The notes: generated by a model not told the origin, from the sequence alone. A DNA stretch of 64,000 nucleotides from Isochrysis galbana (GCA_018136815.1 CM030936.1:5035207-5099206), one strand, 5' to 3'; counted from the first letter of the stretch, positions 20,671-35,665 are shown. A program made the numbers and translations.

Positions 20671-22082
20671 GCCTCGTGTGAAGCCGCCTGTGCTTGTGGG
20701 ATGCCATCACATGGAGAGTTGGCTGGAGCAAAGGGCACGGATAGCCCTTCTAGCGAAGGAAGTGAGGAACATATCCTGCGGTTGAAAGGTTCACCGCACA
20801 AACCAAATTCCATCACCCGGCCCTGTGCTCAATGCACTTGTTGCACGGTTACTCTAGCCGTTTGCGGGGAGGGAACGGGAGGTGCTGTCGCGCTTTCACG
20901 CCGTCATGACGTCGTTGTGGCCCCTACCTCACATTCCTAGTGTGGCAACGATCTCAACACTATCACTTGAACATAATGCGTAAGATTGCAAGGGCTTTTG
21001 CTTTGGTATGACGCGTGGTGCATCACGTCCTCTCAATCCTCGTCTGTGTCGATCTCGTTTGCTGTACCTTCAGTCCGGGTCGTCAGGTTGCTCCGTATGA
21101 CTATCATCGGCATTCTTCGGGTCTATGTGCCGCTGGCATGCGACCCAAGTGACGGGCCATGTGGTCGCGTGAGGATCCACGGCCCTTCATAGGGTGAAAG
21201 ACCGGAGAGAGTTGTGGTGGGTCGAGGTCACGCGCGTGAACAATACAGCCGCAGGCGAAAGCCACCGCGGCGGCGGCGCACTTGCACCCACACCTGCAAC
21301 ACCTGTCCAAGACATGGAATTGGGGGCGAGAGCGGGGCACTACGCGGCACAGTCCCGTGGCGCATTTGTTCCCCCACTCCTGCCCTGGGCTAGGTGAAAG
21401 TAGGTGAGAAGTGGACGAGCGCTCGCCGTGCAAAAGCTGGCTTGTGCAGGCTTATTGGTGGCGTTACTTGCTCGCCGTGCAAAAGCTGGCTTGTGCAGGC
21501 TTATGAGTGCCATTACTAGTCTGTGTTCGCTTCCTCCCAAGCATTCCTCCAGGCGAGCAAGGGGAGGGTGGCACTTCTAAGCACAGTCTAGGCGCTCTTT
21601 GGCGGGCCTAGCGCGAAGGCTCAGCCCGAGCCGGCGATGGGCGGCCGTATCAGCATGCAAGCGCAGGGCACTAGCATTGGCGAGCATGGGCAATGCGCGT
21701 ATTGGCATTGAGTAGACCTGCACCCATGGAAGCGACTCATCGCTCATCACATGGCAACCATATAACTATCTTTAAAAAGATAGAAGATTAATAAAAACCT
21801 TTGCTAATATTCTCGCCTCGGACGTGGCACTGGGTCATACACACGTAGCCACGCCCCTTCCCCTTCCTCACCCTCACTCCCCGCCTTGCGGCAACTCCCC
21901 TCGTGCTCTACTTAGGGGTTCGGGTCATGTGGGGGGTCCGAGCGGGGCGGGGTGCCCTGTCGAAACGAGGGCCGAGCCTCGTCCGTAAATGGCGCGCCGA
22001 GTGGAGACGCACCGGCGACTGACGCATCCTCGTCAGCGGTCTTGGTTAGGTCGGGGTTGCAGAAGGCGGGGGGCGGGGGGTA
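20671..22082. other. Intergenic, 1.4 kb, no gene seen
   Basis: It holds the short direct duplication described separately and, at 21790-21900, a segment (TAATATTCTCGCCTCG, then CCCCGCCTTGCGG) also seen in part at 44100-44170 before an LTR. Upstream parts of the LINE may begin near 22000. Confidence 0.4.
21421..21503 (+). repeat. Direct duplication of about 34 bp
   Basis: GCTCGCCGTGCAAAAGCTGG and the following GCTTGTGCAGGCTTAT occur at 21421 and 21470 with a 15-base spacer. Confidence 0.9.
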
Positions 22083-23205
22083 GTCGATAAGATAGAGAAA
22101 AAAACCACCATATACGCCCTACTCGCGAGCAACCTGTCAATACAAGGTAAAACGAAAATAGCCAACTTCCTTACATACTCTATACCTAGATATTGGCTCC
22201 AAACACTAGCGGCCCCGAAGGCATTTCACACGGCCGTCAAAAAAGCCGTGGACAAAATAATGTGGACAAACGTGCGCACCGGGCGCAGGCTACAATGGAT
22301 AAAACACCCAGAACTCCCTATGCGGAACGCGTCCGAAAAAGGGCCTCATCTAGGGCTGGGTCTCCTAGACTGGGATAACCACGTCAAGGCACTACAAGCC
22401 AAGTGGATCTTGAACTATTTGGATGCACGGCAAGCGCAATGGAAACAGGTGCTAGACGCATGGTTCTGCCGCACGAACTTGGGTAGAGCAGCGGTTTTAT
22501 CGACGATCCCCACAAACAAACTGACCGACGGGATAACAAGTCGGAGCAAACTCCCAGAGTTCTGGAAAAAGGCGCTGAACAACATACGCAAACTAGAGCT
22601 CACATCCCTAGAAGTTAGTAGGGAAGGCCTCCTCTCACAACCAATATGGGGCAGCCCAACGCACCCAGGCCCCAAACTTAACCCCACGTGGGCGAAACTA
22701 TGGAACATGCTTGAGTGCAACACCCGGTGGAACCGGTATACGGTGGAACAACTTAGTAGCAAACGGGTGAGGGGCGGCTGGCGACAGGAGGGAGACGAGA
22801 AGGGAGTGGCTCAATGGCGAGGAGAGTATCCCAGGTGGCGCAGGCTACTCGAGTCGCAGTCACTTATTTCTCGAGGACCGCTCACGGCGCGAGCTGGTAA
22901 GGGCCGTTCTTCTTGGTTTAGAGAGTCCCTCCCCAACCCCCCCCCCCGGTGCTTTTTCCCGGAGAGTCGTCCGACGTAGGTCGGTCCACCTCAATGGGTT
23001 TTCCCTCATTTTAACTTTTAACTTGTGGGGGGTTAGAATGGGAGCCGGAGGTCTGCGAGGGGGGAGATGTGGAGGGGTGCATACGTGTATGTATCTGTGG
23101 CAGCAACATGCGCCGAGGCGTACGGGCGGGTGCGCTGAGGGTTGTCGTGTTGGTACCGGGCTAGTGAGAGTTGTGGTACTAATGCTCAGTTAGATTATTA
23201 TTAGT
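22083..23205 (+). mobile_element. Non-LTR retrotransposon (LINE), 3' half
   Basis: An open frame runs 22083-22979. It starts in the region after the reverse transcriptase: LSIQGKTKIANFLTYSIPRY is the usual LS(x)GR-like segment, followed by WTNVRTGRRLQWIKHPELPM and HLGLGLLDWDNHVKALQAKW, the GGLGL(x)D...AL..KW block of L1-like ORF2 proteins. No catalytic YADD is present because the 5' part is missing. The 3' untranslated region follows and ends in a TTATTATTA tail near 23205. The last 440 bases are shared, inverted, with 14941-15400. Confidence 0.75.
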
Positions 23206-23450
23206 TCTTAGTATTAACTTAGCGGGCCAATTGCATCTATTTGTATGCATGGCAGTATCATCACCGACCACTAACAGCTGAAGCCCAAAATGGCACGCCC
23301 ACGGCGTGTGATGCGTCGCGCGTGCCGGCCGTCATCAAAAACTGCCACACACAGTGAGCTAGGTCGACCGCGGCGCATTGCTGCGACGGCCGATGTGCAA
23401 GAAAACTCAATGTCCAGAAATGCATGCGCAAGGCAGCCCCCCGGTCAGGC
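23206..23450. other. Short gap after the LINE tail
   Basis: This is the 3' flank of the hydroxylase gene; nothing gene-like is seen. Confidence 0.3.
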
Positions 23451-25743
<2,293 letters not shown>

Positions 25744-26167
25744 CGCCGCCGCGCGAGGTGAGGCGACGCGCGTGAAAGCTTTTAAAGCGCCCCAAGCGAT
25801 ACTGACGGGGGGGGGGGGTGTCATAGCTTTTCGTAGCTTAGCCATTAGCCATGGAGTTGGAGTACTCCTACATAGGAGTACTCGTAGCTGGTAGTACATG
25901 CCTAAAACCTAACCCCCCCCCAAAGGGGACTGGCATTCGGGTCGGGACGCCCAAACGAAAGAATGTTTGTGCCGGACCATGTGTACATAGGCAGATTAGA
26001 ACCCCCAAAGCAGCCTAGCACATGTGCATGAAGCATGAAGTTATAGTGACATTTGAGAGCTGCGAAATCGACGAAAACGCGAAAACCGCCAAAAAACGGC
26101 GAAAACCCAAAACCCCCCAAACTACGACTCGACAAGACGTCTCGCGTCTCGCCCGAGCTGCGAGTCA
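25744..26167. other. Hydroxylase promoter side and sequence up to the first gap
   Basis: It contains a G run at 25807-25817, a C run at 25912-25921 and purine-rich sequence at 26060-26130. No gene is seen. Confidence 0.3.
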
Positions 26168-26267
26168 NNNNNNNNNNNNNNNNNNNNNNNNNNNNNNNNN
26201 NNNNNNNNNNNNNNNNNNNNNNNNNNNNNNNNNNNNNNNNNNNNNNNNNNNNNNNNNNNNNNNNNNN
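26168..26267. other. Assembly gap (100 N)
   Basis: Exactly 100 N, the conventional size for a gap of unknown length. Confidence 0.99.
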
Positions 26268-26337
26268 ATCACGCCCGGGCTGCCCAATGCGCCTAAGCCA
26301 GGCTGCAGAGCTGGCGGCAGCTCTGAAGCCCCTGCCC

Positions 26338-26784
26338 TCATTGTGGCGCAAGCACACTTTGCCAGTGCTGCACGCCAGCAGTGGGCGTACGCTTGGCAAG
26401 AGTGAGCCGGAGCAGCCTCGCTTCTCCGCCCCCTTCAATGGCCCATTCGCACTCATCCGGCACGACAGTACGCAGCAGCCTTCCGTTGAGCACAACGTCA
26501 TGGTTGACTGCGAGCGAGATTGACGTTGGAAGTATCTTGCAGCTCACATTCTTGGCACGGGTGGTCGCAGGCAACGGCAGCACCAGCTGGAGCTCTTCTG
26601 CTGTCTGAGTCCAAGTGCCGCCAGCAACCTCGCCACTCGGCGCGACTGGCGGCGGAGCGAGCAGTGGCTCAAAGTATGGCTCCGCCTCTGCGGCTTGTGG
26701 CGCAGAAGAGGGGCGGCGGAGGCCGAGCGCGGCGCCTGCGGCCAGGCTGCACAGCGCGAGCGGCGGCGAGAAAGCGGCCCACAT
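26338..26784 (-). CDS. CS-domain (NudC/p23-like) protein with signal peptide
   Basis: A single-exon frame of 148 residues. Residues 1-22 (MWAAFSPPLALCSLAAGAAL) form a signal peptide, followed by an Arg/Pro/Ala-rich linker. The CS domain runs from GTWTQTAEELQLVLPLP through VNHDVVLNGRLLRTVVPDE to CEWAIEGGG, LLRLTLAKR and HWQSVLAP. The Trp-x-Gln start, ECEWxIE, LxLxK and the closing W are the usual NudC-type landmarks. CS domains act as co-chaperone or protein-interaction modules; most are cytosolic, so the signal peptide is noteworthy and may mean ER or plastid routing. It lies just inside the gap edge, but the stop at 26338 is before the gap. Confidence 0.75.
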   Translation of the reverse strand: MWAAFSPPLALCSLAAGAALGLRRPSSAPQAAEAEPYFEPLLAPPPVAPSGEVAGGTWTQTAEELQLVLPLPATTRAKNVSCKILPTSISLAVNHDVVLNGRLLRTVVPDECEWAIEGGGEARLLRLTLAKRTPTAGVQHWQSVLAPQ

Positions 26785-27110
26785 TGAGCCGGCCCGACCT
26801 GGCCGAGCTCAGCTGGAGGGAAAGGGAGAGGGGAGAGGGGAAGGAGGGGGACGGGGGAGACGGGAGAGAGGGAGAAAGACGACGGCGGAGAGGACGCAGT
26901 CGGGATTATCGGTTTACATATCTGTACTCGTATTATCCTGTAGCCTCCCTAATCTCAAAATAAAAGCGTTCCAGTTTAACTCCTTGCTGCCGGCTTGAAC
27001 GCCAATTTTGGCGCTTCGGTTTCACGCTTAGATGCAGCGTGTACAGGATGAGGTGCGTGTAAGTAAATTAAATTAAAATAAAATATTAATGTTATATCCT
27101 AGCCAACCCC
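26785..27110. other. Upstream flank of the CS-domain gene
   Basis: Purine-rich sequence at 26815-26890 followed by AT-rich sequence up to the LTR. No gene is seen. Confidence 0.3.
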
Positions 27111-27718
27111 TGTCGCATTCGCGAATCGACGCTCGTTAGGCTTCTCTCTTCTCTTCGTTCGGTATTTATCGTTATAATCCCCTCGTTCTCGTTCTCGGTC
27201 AAAAACTTCGCGTGGACGCCTAGGATCTAGGGTTGTGGAGCGCCCTCTCTCTTTCTCTCGAAGAGAAGGGAAGTTTCCCCACCTTTCTTTCTCCCAGGCG
27301 CCTCGCAAAAAGGTTTAATTCGCCATCTCCCCGCGTTCTGGGTTCTGGGGGCAATCAGCAATCAGGTTTGGTTTGCCATCTCCCCTTGGAGATCGATCTA
27401 GGTTCGCTGCTTGGGTGAGGGAATCTTTCTCCTTGATGCAAGTTGCATGAAAGCCCTTGGTCCCGTTGGTTTTTGGTTTTCCCTCCCCCTTGGTTGCTAC
27501 TCAGGGTTGCTCGATAGAAACTTCTAGAAGGTTCACGCTCAACAACAAGATTTCTTTGATCGCATATCTCGCTGCGATCTGTATCTAGAGTGATCGCCGC
27601 GGTTGCGCGACATAACATTCCTCCTCGACTTTCCGCCTCGTGGGAAATCTAAAACGAAGACACGCTCCGGCCATCGCTGTGGATTCTCTCTCTCTCGCTC
27701 GCTCTCTCTCTCCGTCTC
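27111..27718 (+). repeat. LTR-like sequence, family A, copy 1
   Basis: It starts TGTCGCATTCGCGAATCGA and matches 44171-44866 over its whole length with small indels (shared blocks TTCGGTATTTATCGTTATAA, CTAGGATCTAGGGTTGTGG, GGCGCCTCGCAAAAAGGTTT, ACGAAGACACGCTCCGGCC). Flanking sequences differ on both sides, and no retroelement gene follows, so it is probably a solo LTR. Confidence 0.65.
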
Positions 27719-28237
27719 TCTTAGCCGTAATCGCAGCGGTTATGACAGAAGAACCCAAATTATTTAAGGGAAGATAACTAGAGCTTTAAGGGAAGATAAC
27801 TAGAGCCAACTCCGGAACAAAGGACGAACCACAGTCTCCCGCCCCCTTCTCTCCAACTCCTGGCGGCCGAAAGCAGCGCGCGCGGCCTCCCCGGAACCAG
27901 CTTCTCCGCTAATGAGGGAACTGGGAAAGGGGAAGGGGGTTGTTAGGGGTAAAGGTCGGGCAGTAGGGAGGTACACTAGCACTCTGCCTCACGTCGCACA
28001 CGTAGCGGGGAATTTTAAGAAGATTTTTTTTTCTAGTATCTATGCCCTATCCCTATCTCCTATCTCTCGTGTGCTCGTGTGCCGCGCGCCCCGCCCGCGC
28101 CGCCCGCGCGGGCGCTGCGCTGGCTGCTGGCGAGCTGCTGCAAACACGGCGGCCAAACTGGAGGGGGTTTGAAACACGGCAAAACACGGCTGTGTTTGTG
28201 TTTTTTAGAAACACGGCAAACACGTGTTTCCCAGCTA
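27719..28237. other. Repeat-rich flank between LTR copies
   Basis: A perfect tandem pair of 22 bases (TTTAAGGGAAGATAACTAGA plus GC) lies at 27763-27784 and 27785-27806. At 28140-28235 there is a patch of repeated AAACACGG and CGTGTTT. No gene is seen. Confidence 0.5.
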
Positions 28238-28453
28238 GGTTCAGATGGGCAGGAATACAACAAGAAGCTGCTTGGCCACGTGGATAATATAATGGTAGAC
28301 CAACATTGAATGAAGTGTAGTGGTTGATAGAAGCGTGGAGCCGTCGTAGACGTAGAGATAGACATAAGAACGAAGATTGATGATTTACCATCGCGGTTAT
28401 AACGGTAGAGCGGAAACTAGCGGAATAGCCTGCAGAGGCTCGCGAATGCGACA
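28238..28453 (-). repeat. LTR-like sequence, family B, minus copy
   Basis: Read on the minus strand it begins TGTCGCATTCGCGAGCC at 28453 and matches 14677-14873. It may extend to 28238 with TTCCTGCCCATCTGAA, a motif that recurs at about 37320 and 40770. Beyond 28453 lies AACTGGCGCCGCGAGC, which may be leader sequence. Confidence 0.6.
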
Positions 28454-28730
28454 GATTTCCGCCGTTCCGGGAGATTTGAACTAAAACTGGCGCCGCGAGC
28501 TTTCTGCACCTAAAAATCTTGTCTTGCAAAGGGGGTAAAGCTCGCTGGTCATTGACGAGTGATGAGGCCAAGATGCCAAGATCCAAGAGACATGGATATG
28601 GTGTCGGGCGAGACCAGATGGAGATGGAGAGGGCGGGAGGAGAGAGTAGTATAGTAAAAGGGAAGAACGAGTACACCCGGGGGAGCGCTTTCTCGCGACT
28701 TGCCGACTCTTTCAAGCAGCAGGCGAGCCC

Positions 28731-29632
<902 letters not shown>

Positions 29633-29931
29633 CCCCCCCCCCCTCTCTCTCTTTCCCCCTCGACCGCCTCAACCTTCATCTCTTCCTTCTTCTTCTGCCA
29701 AGAATCTTCTGAAGTCTCTAATCCTCGTTTCTCGCCCGCAACTTTCTCAAAGTTCCTCTCCTCTCCCCTCTGCTTTCTAAAGATTTCATAATTGCTCCTC
29801 GCCCCCTTCCGCTCGTCCTCCGCCCCTCCTCTCCCCCTTTCTCTTTCCCCCCCTCCACCTGTAGGGCGGCAGCCACAGAGGGAGCGATAGAGAGAAGAAG
29901 AAGAAGAGGAGGAGGAGGAGGAGAGACAGCG

Positions 29932-31011
29932 ATGGGCTCGTCGGAGCCAGTCGAGCTGCTCACCGCGCACGACGGCCTACGCGTCCTCTCGGGCCCGCTT
30001 CGCCTCGAGCCGCCAGGCGGCCGCCCCTGCTCTCCCGGCTGGAGACGAGAGGGAACCACGCTCTCAGCTCCTGACGGCACGCGGCTCTCGATCGGCAGGA
30101 AGGGCAGGGTGTGCAAGGGGCCCTTCTGCCTTCGCTGCCTCAACCGCGCGTCGCGCAACTCCCTCCGCTTCGGATGGTGCCCCCTCGACTTTGAGCCGGT
30201 CGACGCGCTGCCTGTCGGGCACGGACAGCTACGGGAGGCTCTGTGCGAGCACACGCCCACAGTGTGGAGGGCGGCGGCGCAGGGAGAGCTGCTGCAGGGC
30301 GCCATTGCGCTCGTCTTCGTCCTTCTCTGCTGGCTGAGCGGCCTGCGGCAGCAGCGCCGTCTCGCAAAGGCCCTTGGGCGCCTCGCGCTGGTGCGTGCCG
30401 ACAGCAGCCGCCTGCGGCTGGCGTGGCGCTCCTCTCGCGACACCACTCGGCCGTTAAGCCTCGTCGCCCGGCTGCGCGAGGGGACCCACGTGGCCGAGCT
30501 GCAAGTATGTGACATCGGAGGCAATTCCTCTACGGCCTGGGAGGACGGCTGGCTTCGCCTCGCCGATGACCACTCCTCCATCATCTTGACTCCTCCGTCG
30601 ACTTCTTCCTTGATGATCCGTCACAGAATCAACCTTACGGAGCTACGCCAGTTGCGCTTTGGCGAGCGCATCGGAGAAGACGAAACGGCGGCCAAGGAGA
30701 CAGCCGTGCTAGCAACCTCTTTGCCGTGGCGCTGCCTCCATCTTTCTACGCGCGGGCGCGACTATGTCGTACGCTTCTCCGACGACGGGCCAGGACTGTT
30801 GTGGCTCGAAGGTCTTCAGGCGCTGCTACATGACAGCGGCCATCTCAAGGAACCCATTCGCCCAGCCACACTCCTCTGGCTGCGCGCAAGGATGCGCCTT
30901 GGCTATGCAGCGGCCCGCCAAGGCGTCTCGCGTCAACGACTGCTTGCCAACGCAATCTCAGGCATTGGCGTTGCTGAACGTGAAAGCCTCACCACACGCG
31001 CCATCAAGTGA
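29932..31011 (+). CDS. Unidentified protein with one membrane segment and possible PH-like region
   Basis: A single frame of 359 residues starting MGSSEPVELLTAHDGLRVLS, about 300 bases after the long CT tract. There is a Cys cluster at residues 61-68 (CKGPFCLRC) and one hydrophobic helix near residues 123-138 (GAIALVFVLLCWLSGL). After basic sequence comes a region with alternating strands and the segment WRCLHLSTRGRDYVVRF, ending in WLEGLQALL. That last piece resembles the final strand and C-terminal helix of PH-like domains, but this is weak. I do not recognise a family. The tail is basic. Frame and composition support coding. Confidence 0.6.
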   Translation: MGSSEPVELLTAHDGLRVLSGPLRLEPPGGRPCSPGWRREGTTLSAPDGTRLSIGRKGRVCKGPFCLRCLNRASRNSLRFGWCPLDFEPVDALPVGHGQLREALCEHTPTVWRAAAQGELLQGAIALVFVLLCWLSGLRQQRRLAKALGRLALVRADSSRLRLAWRSSRDTTRPLSLVARLREGTHVAELQVCDIGGNSSTAWEDGWLRLADDHSSIILTPPSTSSLMIRHRINLTELRQLRFGERIGEDETAAKETAVLATSLPWRCLHLSTRGRDYVVRFSDDGPGLLWLEGLQALLHDSGHLKEPIRPATLLWLRARMRLGYAAARQGVSRQRLLANAISGIGVAERESLTTRAIK

Positions 31012-32121
31012 GATGGTGCTGCATGCGACTTCGCTATCAAGCAGTGACGGCCCCGTGAGTAGACAGCATGCGTTGTACCGGGAGGATGAGTGCTTCACTT
31101 ATGCTCGAGAGCCATGCACAACCACCCCACCCCGTCTCAACCGCGAAAAGTTTGCGCCGTCTCAGCCTATCCTCATGTAAAGGGATGCAATTCTCTCTGC
31201 GGTCATTGTGTGTGGTCTAGAAGACCCAACATTTGCTTCGCGCGAGACAGTCGCAGGGTGAATGACGTGTGCATGAACTTACAGGCAGTTTAGGGGGCAT
31301 CGCGTGCCGACTACAAGTAGGCCTCACTGATGTTTTGCAAACCGAAGTGCTTTTGTGCCCGACCGGATTGACTTTGGCTCATGAGTCCCCCTTGTTCAAT
31401 TTGTCGCCAACCAGGTCTTTGTCCCGGCTGGTCTAGAGGAGGTGATACATGGTTGACCACAAGGACACGTGCATGATTGGCTATGGAATTGCCACGCGTA
31501 CGTGGCAGTCCAAGTGGCTGGTGTAGCTCACTGCTGCTATCAGGGATCGTAGAACGATACCACTAGCCCTAGAGGCCTCTACTTCTACTAGAGCTAGAGG
31601 TGGGGACGGAAAAAATCGACTTTTTACAATTGCACCCAAAAGTCGATGTGAATGCATGGAGAGGTGTCTCATGCTATGATTAGAGCTTGTGCAAAGTTTC
31701 AGGAGCCAATTGTTTCATGGTGGCGAGTACGAGAGCAAACAATGCGGTGTTTTTTTGGTGGTGGTGGTGGCCACCAAAAAACAAAAAACACACACGACCA
31801 CACAATGCACAATGTGACAGGTCCTAAAGATCCTGCTATCCAGGCACGGAATATCTAAGGGTACGGTAATACTGGCGATTTGGTGTGTAAGACGGGTGAG
31901 TTGGAGTTTGCACTGTTCAGTGGCAGGAATATGTTGAACGTTTTGTTTTCTGTTGCTTGTCAATCGCTCGGTAAGCCGGTAAGCGGCAAGCAGCCCCCTT
32001 GCGGTATTCCAACTGTCTGTTTCGTGCCCCACGCCCGGCGGCAGCACAGCGGGTGCGCCCTGCAGCCGCCACTCTCGCCTCCTCTTCCAGGGTCGGCTTC
32101 GGGTAGCACAACCGCCGCGCG
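31012..32121. other. Intergenic, 1.1 kb
   Basis: No convincing gene. It contains GGTGGTGGTGG at 31760 and CACACACGACCACACA at 31788. The last 80 bases form the likely leader of the next gene. Confidence 0.35.
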
Positions 32122-32763
32122 ATGGTCAAGCTCACGGCTGCAGAGTATCAGGCTTGCTGGCAGGAGCGCATTGAAAAGGAAGATCGAGCATTCCTTGAGG
32201 CAACTCTGAAGGACCATGGAGACAAGGCGTCAAAGCTGCAGTCATCAGAGGTAGGTTCACAACTAGGTTCCAAGTTGGACACCGGGCCATCTCCTGGCAG
32301 TGTGTTGGGCAGTGCTATCGGTAGCCAATTGGGGAGTGACAAGCGATCGTCGCTGTCGGGTGCGACGGAAAGCATCATCAGCTCTCATGTGAGCAGTGCC
32401 AGTGTCAGCATGCGGAAAATCGAACTGCTGAAGAAGCAGTTGGAGCAGGTATGCGCCGCAACAGGAGCCGTTCGGGTTGTGGGTGGCACTCATAGGCAGC
32501 TTATCAGCACTACACAATAGCCCGCTCCTCCCCAGCCATCGGAAGATGGAACGTGTTGTGGATCGTGGGTGGCGGTAACTTAAAATGCACTTGTACAACA
32601 ACATCCTCCACTCCAACCGACAATAGATGGCACTGTGAATCCCTCGCCCTCGTAGGAAAAGCAGAAACGGCTTGACATAGAGATGCAGTTGGCTAGGGCA
32701 GGCAGGGTGCCACCAATGCCTTCTGAGGTGACTCGAAAAGTGGCTGAAAAGGCGTTCAAGTGA
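32122..32763 (+). CDS. Small two-exon coiled-coil protein
   Basis: Exon 1 is 32122-32448 and exon 2 is 32656-32763; the intron (207 nt) has donor GTATGC after CAG and acceptor CTCGTAG, phase 0, giving 144 residues. Exon 1 begins MVKLTAAEYQACWQERIEKE, has a Gly/Ser-rich middle with repeated GSQLGS, and ends MRKIELLKKQLEQ. Exon 2 continues the helix as EKQKRLDIEMQLA and ends TRKVAEKAFK. The heptad pattern across the junction supports the splice. Unspliced, the frame would run on to 32520 with unrelated sequence. I recognise no family; the pattern would suit a small structural or flagellar protein, but this is a guess. Confidence 0.65.
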
Positions 32764-33792
<1,029 letters not shown>

Positions 33793-33812
33793 AATGCATC
33801 ATGCATCATCTA

Positions 33813-34463
33813 TCAAATGAGCAATTTCTGAACGGTTTCCACAATGGGACTTAAAGCCTCGTCACCAACCCAATCATCTTCTTGGTCACTGTCATCATCG
33901 CTATCCCATTTGGCGACATCCGGAGACCATGCAGCACTTTGCATGCGCATTTGCACATGCATGGATTCATGCGAGAAGACCAACTTGTCCGCCACTTCCA
34001 CCTCATGGGACATACGTGACCGAGCTTGAGAATGAATCTGGCCATACACCGACCAATTGCGTTCAGCTGCCGACGCAGCAGTTGGTTGCAGCAAGCAGCA
34101 AGACTTGTTGTGCGATGCTCGCAAGCATAGGAACATGCTTACCGTACATGGTCCACCATTGAGATGGTTCCATAGCTTTTGCATTTTCGATTGCCGACGG
34201 TCGAGTGAACGCGCCATTGCCATTTTGGAACATGGCGAATTCTCTCTCAACTTGGGCCACTCGATTCACCACCGCAGGGGTGGAGAGAGTATACTCTTTC
34301 CAAGCCTCCTCTGGGTTGGGGGAGGCCAAGATGGCATCACGTAAACAAAACGGTCAAAGATCTTTTGCAAGCCATCCATGGTCGGATCATCCAAATCGCC
34401 AACTGTTTGCATATATTGTGGATCCAAGGCGTAACCTGCTGGGTAAGAGCCTGGGTTTTCCAC
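33813..34463 (-). pseudogene. hAT transposase C-terminal fragment, frameshifted
   Basis: Three minus-strand frames follow one another and together resemble a hAT transposase. They run in order GYALDPQYMQTVGDLDD (34463-34266 frame), PSAIENAKAMEPSQWWTMYG and QQVLLLAATNCC (34329-34063 frame), then AAERNWSVYGQIHSQARSRM and DKLVFSHESMHVQMRM (34250-33813 frame). The xERNWSxxxxIHSxxRxRM block followed by the LVFxHxNxxxxM block is the hAT dimerisation signature. At least two shifts interrupt it and the N-terminal catalytic part is missing. Confidence 0.7.
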
Positions 34464-34621
34464 CTCTCAGGCGCCGATCTCCCCCGTGAGGGGGCCGGCT
34501 CCTGCTTGGTTGGGGTGCTTAGGGGTAGACAGGAATAGTTAGAAAAACTGCCTAGATATCATACATTTTTTTAACAAACATGTGCAAGAGACTGGAAAGG
34601 TAAACGGCGCAGCGTTGTGCG

Positions 34622-35665
34622 ATGGGGAACTGCGGCTCTTCCGCCGGAGGAGGCTCAGCGCCGTCGCAAGCGGATGAGCGCGAGACGGCGTGCTCTGGCG
34701 GTGAGAGTGAGCGCATTCTAAGCCCCCATAGGCATATGGCTACGGGCGTATGCGCCTCCGGCCGCGTGGGCGAGTGGATCTCTTGCGACGACTCGGGCAC
34801 GATTGCCCTCGTGCGCTGGGCAGCTGGCGGGGGCTCAGTAAGGTGGGTGGGACACCCGAAATCGGTCACGCGCCTCGCAAGTGCTGCGTGGCTTAATGGT
34901 GTCGTCTCTGCCTCGCGTGACACTTCAATCCGCGTGTGGCATCGGGGCAGCCCCTCAGCGCCTGCAGCCAAGCTGGATGGACATGATCTAACTGTAAGTG
35001 CTTTGGCCATCTCGGACTCCCACTGCGGGCGCGTCGTCTCTGGATCTCGCGATTCGACGGTGCGACTCTGGGATGCATCTATCGCGTCATGTGTGAGCAG
35101 TGTGTACATCGCACGGAATGTGGTCACGTGTGCTGCTTGGGGCGGCGGGGATTCTCAGTTTGTGTGGCAAGGATCTGAGGACCTCCGTCTCCGACTGTGG
35201 GACATCCGTGCGATGGCCAAGCCGTCAGTGACTCTCGAAGGGTACACTTGCTTTCCGATGTGCATTTCTTCGTATGAGCAGAAATGTGTCACGGGATCCA
35301 ATGGGTTCTCAGGTGGAGGAGATGGGGGCGGTTGCGAGCTCCGCATTTGGGACCTGCGCAACCATCGACAAGAAGCCCTGCTTACGGCGCACACGCATGC
35401 AGTTACGGGTGTTGCATTGCTTCCGGGCCAAATGATCGCATCTGCCGCACGTGATGGCACCCTCCATCTGTGGAAGGCTTCTGGAGCAGATTGGCGTGTG
35501 GTAGACACACGCCATCTTGGCAGCGGGGCCACTGCCCTTGCACCTGCACGGCACGACGAGTTAGAGGCTCGCTTTTATGCCACTACTGCTGATGGAGCCG
35601 TGAGAGCGTTCGCGGCAGGCGACTCAGGACTCCGACAAGTGTGCATCGCCGCGTCATCGGCATGA
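34622..35665 (+). CDS. WDR31: WD40 protein, WDR31 orthologue
   Basis: A single-exon frame of 347 residues. The start MGNCGSSAGGGS has a Gly2 suited to N-myristoylation. WD-type blades follow: VVSASRDTSIRVWH, RVVSGSRDSTVRLWD, VWQGSEDLRLRLWD, CELRIWDLR and IASAARDGTLHLWK. Between blades, IARNVVTCAAW and CVTGSNGFSGGGDGG correspond closely to SRNVVTHLCW and SCSNGFGGEG as I recall them from animal WDR31, which points to this orthologue rather than a generic WD protein. In animals WDR31 acts with ELMOD-type GTPase regulators at cilia, consistent with a flagellate. Confidence 0.8.
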   Translation: MGNCGSSAGGGSAPSQADERETACSGGESERILSPHRHMATGVCASGRVGEWISCDDSGTIALVRWAAGGGSVRWVGHPKSVTRLASAAWLNGVVSASRDTSIRVWHRGSPSAPAAKLDGHDLTVSALAISDSHCGRVVSGSRDSTVRLWDASIASCVSSVYIARNVVTCAAWGGGDSQFVWQGSEDLRLRLWDIRAMAKPSVTLEGYTCFPMCISSYEQKCVTGSNGFSGGGDGGGCELRIWDLRNHRQEALLTAHTHAVTGVALLPGQMIASAARDGTLHLWKASGADWRVVDTRHLGSGATALAPARHDELEARFYATTADGAVRAFAAGDSGLRQVCIAASSA

